Assembly (NCBI GenBank): GCA_025454255.1
Contig: JALOOU010000008.1
Span: 1-58,189 of the forward strand
DNA length: 58,189 nt
Source of the DNA: Desulfobacterales bacterium
GTDB taxonomy: Bacteria; Desulfobacterota; Desulfobacteria; Desulfobacterales; SpSt-501
Direction of reading: 5' to 3'
Position numbers and translations under genes: made by a program. This document shows positions 1-8,176 of the stretch, in pieces (within the stretch, counting starts at the first letter, position 1; every line of letters begins with the position of its first letter). The notes beneath the pieces are model-generated. The model was not told where the DNA came from. It saw only the letters and a list, made by a program, of their open reading frames with translations, and ran no database searches.

Positions 1-84
1 TTAAAGCCGACATCCGATCAAATCGTTGAACGGGAAAAAAGACTTGACAAAGCAGAAAAAGTGGAAGAGGAAAAGGCCAACTAA
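1..84 (+). CDS. C-terminal fragment of an unidentified protein
   Basis: An open frame enters from the left edge and stops at TAA 82-84. It encodes 27 residues rich in Lys, Glu, Asp and Arg, consistent with a charged helical or coiled-coil tail. The start and body lie outside the window, so no function can be given. Base composition is AT-rich, like the next 1.7 kb. Confidence 0.4.
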   Translation, partial: LKPTSDQIVEREKRLDKAEKVEEEKAN

Positions 85-226
85 CCAACCAATATAAATT
101 GAAAAAACAGGATTTATTACGTACAGGCTGTCACAAACGCAGCTTTGCTGGAAGTTGAGTTTTCTGAGATAGTTTCAATGTGACACTTCAGGGATTTTTA
201 ATCTGGATAAACATTTTTGCCTAAAT

Positions 227-1009
227 TTATTCAATACCTATTAATGGTTCCAACTCATAACCGGGTTTAAGCTTCAACTTAAATTTGCCCGTCTGTTCCC
301 TGAGCGCTTTCCTGAAACCATAAAGATTTGCCTTAAGATTCTTGGTGAGGTCCAAACTGGCCTGACGAAAACTGCTAAGACTGTCTTCTCTGGCTTGTTC
401 AGATAAATTGATGGGTGTCGCTGTATTTTTTAGATGGTCGACCCCTGAAGCTCTAAATAACATTTTGCGGCTTTGAATGTGAAAAAGAGCAGCATCCATC
501 AAAGTGTGTGTGTCGTTCTTTTCTCCCTTCACGAAGTAAGCCCCTATGACCGTCCAGTATGTTATAGATAAAGCTCCTGTATCTTTAAACTGCGATTGAT
601 CGTAGGAAAACAACATAATGACATCAATATCGAATAATTGTCTCAACTTGTCCAAGTTCGAGAAACCTCCACCCTCTTCAAGGTAATTTGAGGGAATAAG
701 TTCAATCGATTCAACGAATTTAAAATCTTTGAATTGGGACGCTATTTCTTGCATTAAATTCATTCTTTCCTTTTCAGGGAACCCTTCCCCATAATCCAGG
801 GATGGTGCAAATGCAAAACCAACTTTTAGCGGAACGGTGATTGTTGGTTCCATGCCTTCTTGGTTTTTGATGGTGCTTTCATCGACACTCAAAAATCGAA
901 TAAGACTGGTTTTGTAATGTGTATGCAGCTTCGGGGGTGTTGTGGTACAGCTTTCTATAAAGAATAATAGTGCTATAAGGCATATGGCAGATCCAAAACG
1001 GTATTTCAT
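227..1009 (-). CDS. Rhombotarget-type lipoprotein
   Basis: 260 aa. The N-terminus has a signal peptide ending in a lipobox (FFIESC, Cys at about residue 21), so it is a predicted lipoprotein. The body resembles, from memory, the 'rhombotarget lipoprotein' family found in genomes that carry rhombosortase/GlyGly-CTERM systems. Conserved-looking stretches include GGGFSNLDKLRQLFDIDV, FSYDQSQF, GEKNDTHTLMDA and SRKMLFRASG. No rhombosortase or GlyGly-CTERM protein is visible nearby. The family's biochemical role is not established. The gene lies in AT-rich DNA unlike the rest of the window, so recent acquisition is possible. The family call rests on motif recognition only. Confidence 0.6.
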   Translation of the reverse strand: MKYRFGSAICLIALLFFIESCTTTPPKLHTHYKTSLIRFLSVDESTIKNQEGMEPTITVPLKVGFAFAPSLDYGEGFPEKERMNLMQEIASQFKDFKFVESIELIPSNYLEEGGGFSNLDKLRQLFDIDVIMLFSYDQSQFKDTGALSITYWTVIGAYFVKGEKNDTHTLMDAALFHIQSRKMLFRASGVDHLKNTATPINLSEQAREDSLSSFRQASLDLTKNLKANLYGFRKALREQTGKFKLKLKPGYELEPLIGIE

Positions 1010-1178
1010 GGCTACAACTCTCCCGCCAAAATAGATGAGTGTTTTATGCTTGGAAATTGCCTTTGCGCGCCGTTTATATCACAAGATAGCAACAATTCTA
1101 GATTTATCGGATTTATTCAAAGGCAACACATCCTAATAGTTGCTCTGGATATTATCTGAGCACCTTGCGCTTTCTAAA

Positions 1179-1505
1179 TCAATATCCGCCTCGCCGGCCG
1201 TTGACCGCTCGATTCACTCTCATGACACCGTAGGAGATGACAACCTCATCCCTCGGGTTGACCCATACCTTCTGACCGGTATCGAGCAGTGTCATCTCGC
1301 AGCCATAATGACAAATATCCGTCTTACAATGCTCAAGTATCCGGTATTCATTTCCGTATGGCCCGTAGTATCTACTGTAAACCTGCCCTTCTTCCTTTAT
1401 TTGCATTTCATACTCCTGGGAGTCCGTATTCTGAAGTGTGGCTGCAAGTACGGCTGAGGGGCTGGCAAGAGTTAGTATCATCAAAAAGATGGCTGATTGT
1501 TTCAT
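1179..1505 (-). CDS. Small exported protein of unknown function
   Basis: 108 aa from the chosen start MKQSAIF. An upstream in-frame ATG would add seven residues, but a strong GGAGGGG ribosome-binding site sits just before ATG 1505. Residues 1-22 form a Sec signal peptide (hydrophobic core then ASPSAVLA-A). The mature part is about 86 residues with three cysteines (CKTDICHYGC), enough for one disulfide. I do not recognise the family. It is divergent in composition from the GC-rich core and follows the lipoprotein on the same strand, with a 170-bp gap. Confidence 0.6.
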   Translation of the reverse strand: MKQSAIFLMILTLASPSAVLAATLQNTDSQEYEMQIKEEGQVYSRYYGPYGNEYRILEHCKTDICHYGCEMTLLDTGQKVWVNPRDEVVISYGVMRVNRAVNGRRGGY

Positions 1506-1850
1506 AAACCCCTCCCTTAGTTTCAACCCATTCCAACAGCCCCATTAAGCACGTCATCGGTCCATAAGGCCCTCTGCAGAGGGCTTAGCAAAATTCAGGA
1601 TAGAAGAGGCAAAAGTGAAATGAAGCTCAGCTGGGGAGGCGGTGAGATCCAAACCACGCAACCAAACCAGCGTTCGCTTCAGGTCCGGTGCAATGGTAAA
1701 GGTGCCAGAACTGGTGGCCAATATATCTTAGCCTGAGGCCACAAATCAAATGAAATCGGCTCGACGGAGGGGTCTATATCCCAAGAAAGGACCATCTTGT
1801 ACAGAGAATAGTGTCACATCTTGACGGGCTGTTGCCCAAAGCGCTTTTTT
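1506..1850. other. Gene-free stretch
   Basis: About 345 bp between the small exported protein and the transposase remnant. No convincing coding frame, RNA gene or strong repeat was found. Base composition shifts here from AT-rich to GC-rich, so this is where the accessory segment appears to join the rest. Confidence 0.4.
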
Positions 1851-2999
1851 TTAGGCGAAACGAAGGGCGGTAAATTTCCGTGATAGCGATACGCATTTTA
1901 ATGCCGCCATGTGCCGGGTAAGCGTGGCAATTGTGCGCGGTGCCGGGATTCTCCACCGGTTAAGCTTTTGGCTGCTTCCCCTGTCCGCTGCAGGACTCAA
2001 TGCCGCGGATAGAGCCCGCAATGGCTCTTTGAGATAACGGGTTAAGAGCACCATGTTCTGGATCGTGGCGGTCAAATACTCCTGGATTTCTATCCGCCAC
2101 AGCCTGCGCCAGTGCGCTTGTTTAATCCCATAACGGGTGCCGCGGGCAAGGGAGCGCCCCATCAGGTGCTGGCGTGTCTTGCGGTCGGCTCGGCCCTGAG
2201 AACTTTCGGCTTGAGAGAGCATTTTGTCCAATGCGGGTTGTCGCAGGTGCCGTTTCAGACTGCGTTCGGCCTTGCTCCGCGTACATTGCAACTGCAAGCC
2301 ACACCGGCTGCACATCCTCTTGGATGCCGTGCACTCCCATTGCTGCCGCTGAGAGTTGAACCGTCGGCGGGTTAATCGTTCGCCGGCCGGACAAACGAAG
2401 CAGTCGGCGGCTTCATCGTAGGTAAAGGACTCCTTGGGCAGGATCTCCGACTGGCGCCCTGAGCCGCGCTGGCCGAGTTCCAGCGAGACGAAATGGCTTT
2501 TGACCCCGCGATCATGACAGCCCAGATAGTTTTCGATGATGCCATGCTTGCTGTCGGCGTCACTGAACTCGGCTGAGACTCCGGTGTTGTGTGCGTGGGC
2601 GTCCAACAAACTGTCCATACGGTGCGCTTCATGGACAGAACCGTTGGTCACCTCGGTGGCCGTGATGATCTCGCAACGCTCATCCACGACCCGATGCACC
2701 TGGTACTTCAGCCTGGACTTGCCGCCGCCTCGACGCACCACGGAGGCGTTCGGATCGGTGGTGGAAATGTGCGCGCCGTTGGCCGCGCCCGCATGCTCAG
2801 GCTGCTTCTCGCAGGCATTATCCAGCCGTGCCAGCAGCCGCTGGTAGCCTTTGTTCAGATGCCGTTTGAGTGAGGTGGGGTTGACCACTGAGTTAGCGGA
2901 TCTGGTTTTGGAATATCCCAGCCCGGCGGCTGATTGCCGAATAGGTCTAACCGAACCGGTCGCCGATCTGCGGCATGGAGGTAGGGCTGGGCAAAACAA
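1851..2999 (-). pseudogene. Decayed IS1182-like transposase
   Basis: Recognisable transposase sequence runs from about residue 45 to the C-terminus of a 382-aa frame. Visible features are STTDPNASVVRRGGGKSR, YQVHRVVDERCEIITATEVTNGSVHEA, a FSDADSKHG block, then a Cys-containing segment (FVCPAGERL, CSRCGLQLQCT) and a terminal helix EIQEYLTATIQNMVLLTRYL. These match the order seen in IS1182-family DDE transposases. The first ~45 residues look non-coding and the usual N-terminal domain is missing, so the element is 5'-truncated. No terminal inverted repeats or target duplication were found. Confidence 0.65.
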
Positions 3000-3196
3000 T
3001 TACGGTCAGCCTGGTGAGGCGCCGCCCAACGAAATGGGCGGGAACAGATAGGCCGGGCCTAACGTTGCAATGACCAGCTCGAACCGTTGCCCAATTTTTG
3101 CCTCTGGCTGGACGTTGCCTCGGCACCTCGCCTCTTGACCGCCGGTCATCTCTGCCCAATTCTTGACCATCATCAACATGGAGGTGGCAGGTTCCC

Positions 3197-4678
3197 ATGA
3201 CGCATGGCAGCAGACGAAACCGCCCGGTCGCCGGATGGAAATTCGACAACAGCTACGCGCGGCTGCCGGAGGTCCTTTTTGTCCGGCTGTATCCAGTGCC
3301 GGTGCCCGCGCCGAAGGTTGTGGTTTTCAACACTCCACTGGCCCGATTTTTGGGACTGAACCCCGATGCTTTTGAAGGCGACGAGGGTGCCGCGGTTTTC
3401 TCGGGCAACCGGATCCCCGAGGGGGCCGAGCCCCTTGCCCAGGCCTATGCCGGGCATCAGTTCGGCGCTTTCACCATGCTGGGCGACGGGCGGGCCATCC
3501 TGCTGGGCGAGCAGGTGACGCCGCTTGGCGAGCGCTACGACATCCAGCTCAAAGGGTCCGGCCGGACACCGTTTTCGCGGCGGGGCGACGGGCGGGCGGC
3601 GCTGGGGCCGATGCTTCGGGAGTACATCATCAGCGAGGCCCTGCACGCACTCGGCATACCCACGACCCGCAGCCTCGCGGTGGCGGTCACCGGTGAACCG
3701 GTGTTTCGTGAAACCGCCTTGCAGGGGGCGGTTCTCACCCGCACGGCGGCCAGCCACATCCGTGTGGGCACGTTCGAGTACGCGGCGATGAGGGGCAAGC
3801 CCGAGGAGCTCCGCAACCTCGCCGACTATACCATCCGGCGCCACTTTCCAGAGCTGGCCGCGGCCGGGAATCCTTACTTAGGCCTGCTCGGGGCGGTCAT
3901 GGAGCGGCAGGCATCGCTGGTGGCGCGCTGGCTGCAGGTCGGCTTCATCCACGGCGTCATGAACACGGACAACATGGCCCTCAGCGGCGAAACCATCGAC
4001 TACGGCCCCTGCGCGTTCATGGACGCCTACGACCCCGGTACCGTCTTCAGCTCCATCGATCTCCACGGCCGCTACGCCTACGAGAGGCAGCCGCAGATCG
4101 CCCATTGGAATCTCGCCCGGTTTGCCGAGACGCTGCTGCCGTTGATTAACCCCAACCCGCCCGAGGCCGTCGCGATGGCAACCTCCGCGGTCTCTGGATT
4201 CGCAGACGCCTTCCGCCGCCACTGGCTGGCAGGCATGCGGGCCAAACTCGGACTGGTGAACCAGGAAGCCGACGACCGCTCCCTCGTGGAGGAGCTGCTC
4301 GACTGCATGCACCGACACAAGGCGGATTTCACCAACACCTTCCGCGATCTGGCAAGCGGCCCCCCGCTGGAGGCTTCCCTGTTCCAGTCTCCGGATTTCA
4401 AGCACTGGTTCGAGCGCTGGCAGGCCCGGCTGAAGCGGCAGCCCGAAACCCGGGAAGAGGTCGGCCGGCGCATGAACGCATGCAACCCGGCGGTCATCCC
4501 CCGCAACCATCGGGTGGAGGAGGCTCTGGCGGCGGCCGTGGAACGGGCCGACTATTCGGTCATGGAAAAGCTGCTGGGCGTTCTTTCCCGACCCTACCAG
4601 GAGCCGCCGGAGGAGTCCGGTTATCACCTGCCGCCGCCACCTTTGGTGCAGCCCTACCGCACCTTTTGCGGGACGTGA
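3197..4678 (+). CDS. selO: SelO/YdiU protein adenylyltransferase
   Basis: 493 aa, the usual length for SelO (YdiU, UPF0061), a pseudokinase-fold enzyme known to transfer AMP from ATP to Ser/Thr/Tyr of proteins. Family hallmarks are the N-terminal [10 protein letters not shown], the ATP-site region [10 protein letters not shown] and [28 protein letters not shown], and the metal-binding HGVMNTDNM followed by YGPCAFMD. The C-terminus ends TFCGT with an ordinary Cys codon, as in most bacterial members. It stands alone, downstream of the transposase remnant. Start ATG 3197 places the conserved N-terminus properly; no strong Shine-Dalgarno is evident. Confidence 0.93.
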   Translation: MTHGSRRNRPVAGWKFDNSYARLPEVLFVRLYPVPVPAPKVVVFNTPLARFLGLNPDAFEGDEGAAVFSGNRIPEGAEPLAQAYAGHQFGAFTMLGDGRAILLGEQVTPLGERYDIQLKGSGRTPFSRRGDGRAALGPMLREYIISEALHALGIPTTRSLAVAVTGEPVFRETALQGAVLTRTAASHIRVGTFEYAAMRGKPEELRNLADYTIRRHFPELAAAGNPYLGLLGAVMERQASLVARWLQVGFIHGVMNTDNMALSGETIDYGPCAFMDAYDPGTVFSSIDLHGRYAYERQPQIAHWNLARFAETLLPLINPNPPEAVAMATSAVSGFADAFRRHWLAGMRAKLGLVNQEADDRSLVEELLDCMHRHKADFTNTFRDLASGPPLEASLFQSPDFKHWFERWQARLKRQPETREEVGRRMNACNPAVIPRNHRVEEALAAAVERADYSVMEKLLGVLSRPYQEPPEESGYHLPPPPLVQPYRTFCGT

Positions 4679-4841
4679 GCGCAGCCGCGGTTGCCGCTGC
4701 CTGCAGGCTGCCCGGCCGACTTTCTAAAGGGAACAGCTTTGCCTATACGCGGGTGCAGCGCCCAGCTGTGAAGCGCAGCAGCGGAAGGACTAACACGGTC
4801 GCCGAGCATGGCACAAAAATGAATGGTGGCGGACCAAGCTG

Positions 4842-5008
4842 CCAAAAAGGCGAATTCGACGGCTTCGTAAAAACTCCTCTTTATGCGTTGCGCTTCATCC
4901 CGTGGTCGCTGCGTTTTAATGTAAGTAACCATCGCGACACGTAATTTGCGCACCTTGATCTTGCGTTTATCAAAGCCTTCAATGCCGGGGACTTTCTACG
5001 AGTCCATC
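4842..5008. repeat. Dispersed intergenic repeat, family 1, copy A
   Basis: About 165 bp in the selO/TPR intergenic region, clearly alignable to 56681-56840. Shared blocks are GGCTTCGTAAAAAC / GACTTCGTAAAAAC, TGCGTTGCG, TCATCCCGT.GTCGCTGCG, CGCGACACG, GCGC.CCTTGA and a terminal GGACTTTC/GGACTTTT. It ends in a small palindrome (GGACT ttctac GAGTCC). The rest of the 442-bp gap (4679-4841) shows no gene. Confidence 0.75.
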
Positions 5009-5016
5009 CTTCGTGC

Positions 5017-5077
5017 TTGACACGGCGTTATTTTGTCTAATTTTTGTCTAAAATTATTTGGCATAAAAATTTATGCC
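5017..5077 (+). promoter_or_regulatory. Operator-like region before the TPR gene
   Basis: TTGACA (5017-5022) can serve as a -35 box. Just downstream are two direct copies of TTTTGTCTAA (5031-5040 and 5042-5051) with an 11-bp period, about one helical turn. They are followed by a perfect palindrome GGCATAAA-AA-TTTATGCC (5060-5077), 43 bp before the TPR start codon. The -10 box is uncertain because AT-rich candidates overlap the repeats. The layout suggests a regulated promoter with a dimeric repressor site; this is inference. Confidence 0.45.
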
Positions 5078-5120
5078 TGTAAATGGGATAGATAAACCCC
5101 GATAGCCAAAGGAGGGAAAA

Positions 5121-5633
5121 ATGACCGCGACAAACGATCGAGATGCTCTCTTTGCATATGCCATGTCCGAGTTTCTGAAGAACAATTTCGGGAAGAGCAT
5201 CGAGCTTGTGGGCGAAATGCTGCAAAAGCATCCTGACCACAAGCTTGGGTGGGTGACCCGCGGCACGGCACACCTGAAAATGAACCACCCCGAGCAAGCG
5301 ATCGAGGATTTCAACCGGGCGCTCGCCCTCGACCCGGGATACATGCGGGCATTGCATCTGAGGGCGCTCGCCCGGGAGGCGAACGGCGATGCCGAAGGGG
5401 CGGTCGAGGACCTCGACCAGGCGATCGAGGCCAGGCCGGAGTACGGCGCCGCATACCACAGCCGCGCGGCGCTTTACGCCAAACTGGGCAGAGAGGACCA
5501 TGCCGTCGATGACTTCCAGATGGCCGCCCACCTCACCAACGTCAGCATCGAGGCATTTGCGAACGAGAATAACCTCTGGCGTTCCAACCAGCTGCGGGTG
5601 GAGGAGATGCTCGAAAGCGACATGAACCGCTGA
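5121..5633 (+). CDS. Tetratricopeptide-repeat protein
   Basis: 170 aa, no signal peptide, no membrane segment. Four helical TPR-like units are visible; the clearest are KLGWVTRGTAHLKMNHPEQAIEDFNRALALDPGY, MRALHLRALAREANGDAEGAVEDLDQAIEARPEY and GAAYHSRAALYAKLGREDHAVDDFQMA, with the typical G-A-A/P spacing. TPRs act as protein-interaction scaffolds; the partner is unknown. A strong GGAGGG lies 6-7 bp before ATG 5121. The gene sits behind a palindromic operator-like region and is followed closely by a MerR-type regulator. Confidence 0.8.
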   Translation: MTATNDRDALFAYAMSEFLKNNFGKSIELVGEMLQKHPDHKLGWVTRGTAHLKMNHPEQAIEDFNRALALDPGYMRALHLRALAREANGDAEGAVEDLDQAIEARPEYGAAYHSRAALYAKLGREDHAVDDFQMAAHLTNVSIEAFANENNLWRSNQLRVEEMLESDMNR

Positions 5634-5726
5634 TGTGATCAACCTGTTCCTCTGACCGCGGGGGGGCGGACGGTGAAAGCTCCTCCCCCTTTTTCACCAA
5701 AAGCCGCAGCAGCAGGAGACGGCCCC

Positions 5727-6674
5727 ATGCCCCATCGCAAGCTTTATCCCATCGGCTATGTCGCCCGTGCCACGGGGTTGTCCGCCCATGTCATACGGGC
5801 ATGGGAGCGGCGATACCGCGCGGTTGCCCCGGCGCGAAGCGCCAAAAACCGTCGCCTGTATTCCCTGAACGACATAGACCACCTCCTGCTGCTTAAAAAC
5901 GCGCGCTCCCAGGGTCAACGCATCGCTGCGGCAAGCCTTCTGGACGAGCCGCGGCTGAGGCAGCTGGAGACCAATTACATGCCACGATCCGCCGGCGAGG
6001 CGGGAGCCGCCGCACTTGTCAACGGCCAGGCGCCCGCGAGTGCGTTGCTCGATGTTTGCCTCGAATCCGTTCGCCGGCTCGATCCGGCCGGTCTGCGGGC
6101 GGCGCTGGGGAGCGCCTCGGTGTCGCTGGCGCGGCCGTCGCTGCTCGGGCGGCTGATCGGCCCCCTGATGGCAGGGATCGGCAGCGCCTGGGCGGATGGG
6201 AGCCTGCGGATCGTCCACGAGCACCTCGCCACTGCGGTGGTGCGGGAGTTCCTTTTCGGCTTGCTCATGAGCACCCCGCGGCAGGATTCCGCCCCCCGCA
6301 TGGTGGCTGCGACCCCGGCAGGGCAGAGCTGCGAAATAGGCGCGCTTGCCGCCGCGGTGACGGCGGCCGAAAGCGGTTGGCGGGTCGGCTACATCGGCGC
6401 AAGCCTGCCGGCCGAGGAGATTGCGGCGGCGGCGGCCTTGACCCGCGCCGAGGCCGTCGCCCTCAGCGTCACCTGCTCGAACGGAGGGGACGCCCTCGCC
6501 GGGGAGATCGTGCGCCTGAGAACCCTCGTCGGCCGGGGCCCAAGGATTTTCGTCGGGGGGCGCGCTGCCGCCTCCGTCGCCGCGGCCTCAGAAGCTGCCG
6601 AAGGGGAGCTCGTCGACGGGCTGGCCGACTTCGGCAATCTGGTTTTGCGAAGCGAGGCGGCCGGAACGACTTAA
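5727..6674 (+). CDS. MerR-family regulator with B12-binding-type domain
   Basis: 315 aa from ATG 5727, which has AGGAG upstream; a GTG at 5673 would add 18 Pro/Ala-rich residues. The N-terminus is a MerR winged helix (YPIGYVARATGLSAHVIRAWERRYRAV, then RLYSLNDIDHL). A helical bundle follows, then a Rossmann-like cobalamin-binding-type domain (VAATPAGQSCEIGALA, GWRVGYIGASLPAEEI, ALSVTC, RIFVGG). The W-x9-E-H signature of CarH-type photoreceptors is present (W155, E165, H166). The His that ligates B12 in CarH's E-x-H-x-x-G motif is replaced by Cys (C202 in QSCEIG), so cobalamin binding is uncertain. It sits immediately upstream of the selenoprotein and may control it. Confidence 0.85.
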   Translation: MPHRKLYPIGYVARATGLSAHVIRAWERRYRAVAPARSAKNRRLYSLNDIDHLLLLKNARSQGQRIAAASLLDEPRLRQLETNYMPRSAGEAGAAALVNGQAPASALLDVCLESVRRLDPAGLRAALGSASVSLARPSLLGRLIGPLMAGIGSAWADGSLRIVHEHLATAVVREFLFGLLMSTPRQDSAPRMVAATPAGQSCEIGALAAAVTAAESGWRVGYIGASLPAEEIAAAAALTRAEAVALSVTCSNGGDALAGEIVRLRTLVGRGPRIFVGGRAAASVAAASEAAEGELVDGLADFGNLVLRSEAAGTT

Positions 6675-6736
6675 GCGGCCATGGCCGCGGCCCGCACGAA
6701 AAGGCCTCGACCGGCATTCATCAGGAGACAGCAAGC

Positions 6737-7288
6737 ATGAGCGCAGAAACCCTGCGAAGCCCCGATCTCTCCGTCACGCTCTCGGACGGAAGCGCCGTCC
6801 CTTTGAAGGAGTTCTGGAAAAACAGGGGGCTCGTCCTGGTTTTCCTGCGGCACTTCGGTTGACCGTTCTGCCGCGAGCAGGTGGCGCAGTTGCGCCGCAA
6901 CCGAGTGCGCTTCGAAAAGGCCGGCGCGAATCTGCTTCTCGTGGGCATGGGCACGCCCGGCGAGTGCTCGGATTTCAAAAACAAATTCGACGTGCCCTTC
7001 CCGATGGTCTCCGATCCGGAGAAAAAACTGTACCAGGCGTTCGAGCTGAAGCAGATGCCGCCGTGGAAGGCGCTCTCCCCGGCACTGGCGCTGAAAGGGA
7101 TTTCCGCTGTCGCCCGCGGCCACGGGCTCGGAATCCCGGTGGGAGATGTGCGCCAGCTGCCGGGCGTCTTCGTGATCGACCGCAAGGGGAGCGTGGCATT
7201 CAGCTGGCCGGCCGACGACCCCTCCGGCCACCCCTCGGTCGAGGAGATCCTCTCCGCGGTCGACTCGCTGCGCCGCCCGGCAAAATAG
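6737..7288 (+). CDS. Selenocysteine-containing peroxiredoxin-like protein (AhpC/TSA_2 type)
   Basis: 183 aa if the in-frame TGA at 6860-6862 is read as selenocysteine. The frame is continuous on both sides: FLRHFG-U-PFCREQ, giving a U42-x-x-C45 redox motif exactly where Cys-containing relatives have FLRHFGCPFCRE. A beta-alpha thioredoxin fold follows (ANLLLVGMG, VPFPMVSDPEKKLYQAF, LPGVFVIDRKGSVAF). Terminating at the TGA would leave a meaningless 41-aa peptide, while the downstream 141 residues are well conserved in character. A bSECIS candidate lies just after the UGA. The expected role is thiol/peroxide redox chemistry in the cytoplasm. The MerR-type regulator lies 62 bp upstream. Confidence 0.88.
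6863..6902 (+). promoter_or_regulatory. Bacterial SECIS candidate
   Basis: Directly after the in-frame UGA is a stem-loop: GGCGC (6883-6887) pairs with GCGCC (6892-6896) around the loop AGTT. It can be extended by GGT (6880-6882) pairing with ACC (6900-6902) across a 3-nt bulge. The loop starts 25 nt after the UGA and has G as its second base. This agrees with the published bacterial rule (apical loop about 16-37 nt after the UGA, G in the first two loop positions). No energy calculation was done. Confidence 0.65.
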
Positions 7289-7567
7289 CGCGGCATGCGC
7301 CCGCCTTGCCGCCCGGCCGGCTTCGGTCCGCCTCTGTCCCTCCGGCGGAAGCGGGGCGATGGCCAAAAAGCAGCGTTTGCTCTCTCGGCGAACTTGAAAC
7401 GGGCGGTGCGCATGGACTATACGGATCGATGCCCCGGGTCCTGCGCATCCGGCTCGGGGTTCCGAGGAGGCTCCTTGAAACATAACGATGCCGGGTCGGC
7501 CGCTCCGCCATGCGCAATCAAAGGGCTGGCGGCACCATCTGAAAGAGGATCCTTGGAGGCCGAATCG

Positions 7568-8074
7568 ATGGATGGCGAATGGGTTGCCGGGTTCAAGACC
7601 CCTGTGGAGGACCGCCGCTTGGAGGACTATGTCCCCGGCTCGGTTCACGAGTTCGGTATGATCAGTATGACCGCTGAGGAGATCGTTGCCTTCGGGGAGA
7701 AGTTCGATCCGCAGCTGTTCCACACCGATCCCGAAGGCGCCCGGTCGACCATTTACGGCGGTCTCATCGCCTCCGGCTGGCACACCGCAAGCCTCATGAT
7801 GCGCGAGGTGGTGCGGTATTATCTGCCCCGTGCGGCGAGCCTTGGCTCCCCCGGGGTCGATGAACTGCGCTGGCTGCTACCCGTTCGCCCCGGGGACCGG
7901 TTGAGCGTGAGAATGACCGTCCTGGAAGCAAACCGGTCCCGTTCGAAGCCCGACCGCGGGATCGTGGTGTCGCTTTTCGAGGTGTTGAACCAGGATCGCA
8001 AGGTCGTCATGAGCGCCAAGGGGGTGAACTTCATTTTGTGCAGAACAAGCCAGGCAATCGAACCTGTTCTCTGA
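7568..8074 (+). CDS. MaoC-like hotdog-fold (R)-hydratase
   Basis: 168 aa. The start ATG 7568 is preceded by GGAGG. The single hotdog domain contains MTAEEIVAFGEKFDPQLFHTDPEGA, the MaoC hydratase signature with the catalytic Asp/His pair (D-x4-H in FDPQLFHTD), then GLIASGWHTASLMMR and LRWLLPVRPGDRLSVRMTV. Family members hydrate trans-2-enoyl-CoA or serve as dehydratases in fatty-acid-type metabolism. The substrate cannot be told from sequence. The 280 bp before it holds no gene. Confidence 0.85.
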   Translation: MDGEWVAGFKTPVEDRRLEDYVPGSVHEFGMISMTAEEIVAFGEKFDPQLFHTDPEGARSTIYGGLIASGWHTASLMMREVVRYYLPRAASLGSPGVDELRWLLPVRPGDRLSVRMTVLEANRSRSKPDRGIVVSLFEVLNQDRKVVMSAKGVNFILCRTSQAIEPVL

Positions 8075-8176
8075 ATAGAGGACTGCTGCCGTTTCCTGAC
8101 CGATTGCAGGCTCCAACTGGTCAGGAGGGAGTCGCATCCAAAATCCGGCGTGCTGTTTGGAGGCGGACGGCGGCTC

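Noticed and set aside
2947..3249. Possible N-terminal piece of the transposase in another frame
   Set aside because: The translated sequence shows no transposase-like motif, so the remnant is treated as 5'-truncated.
6056..6862. A long Arg/Gly-rich open frame overlapping the MerR regulator and reading into the selenoprotein N-terminus
   Set aside because: The overlap part is an out-of-frame shadow of the GC-rich MerR gene. Only the last 41 residues are real, and they belong to the selenoprotein starting at 6737.
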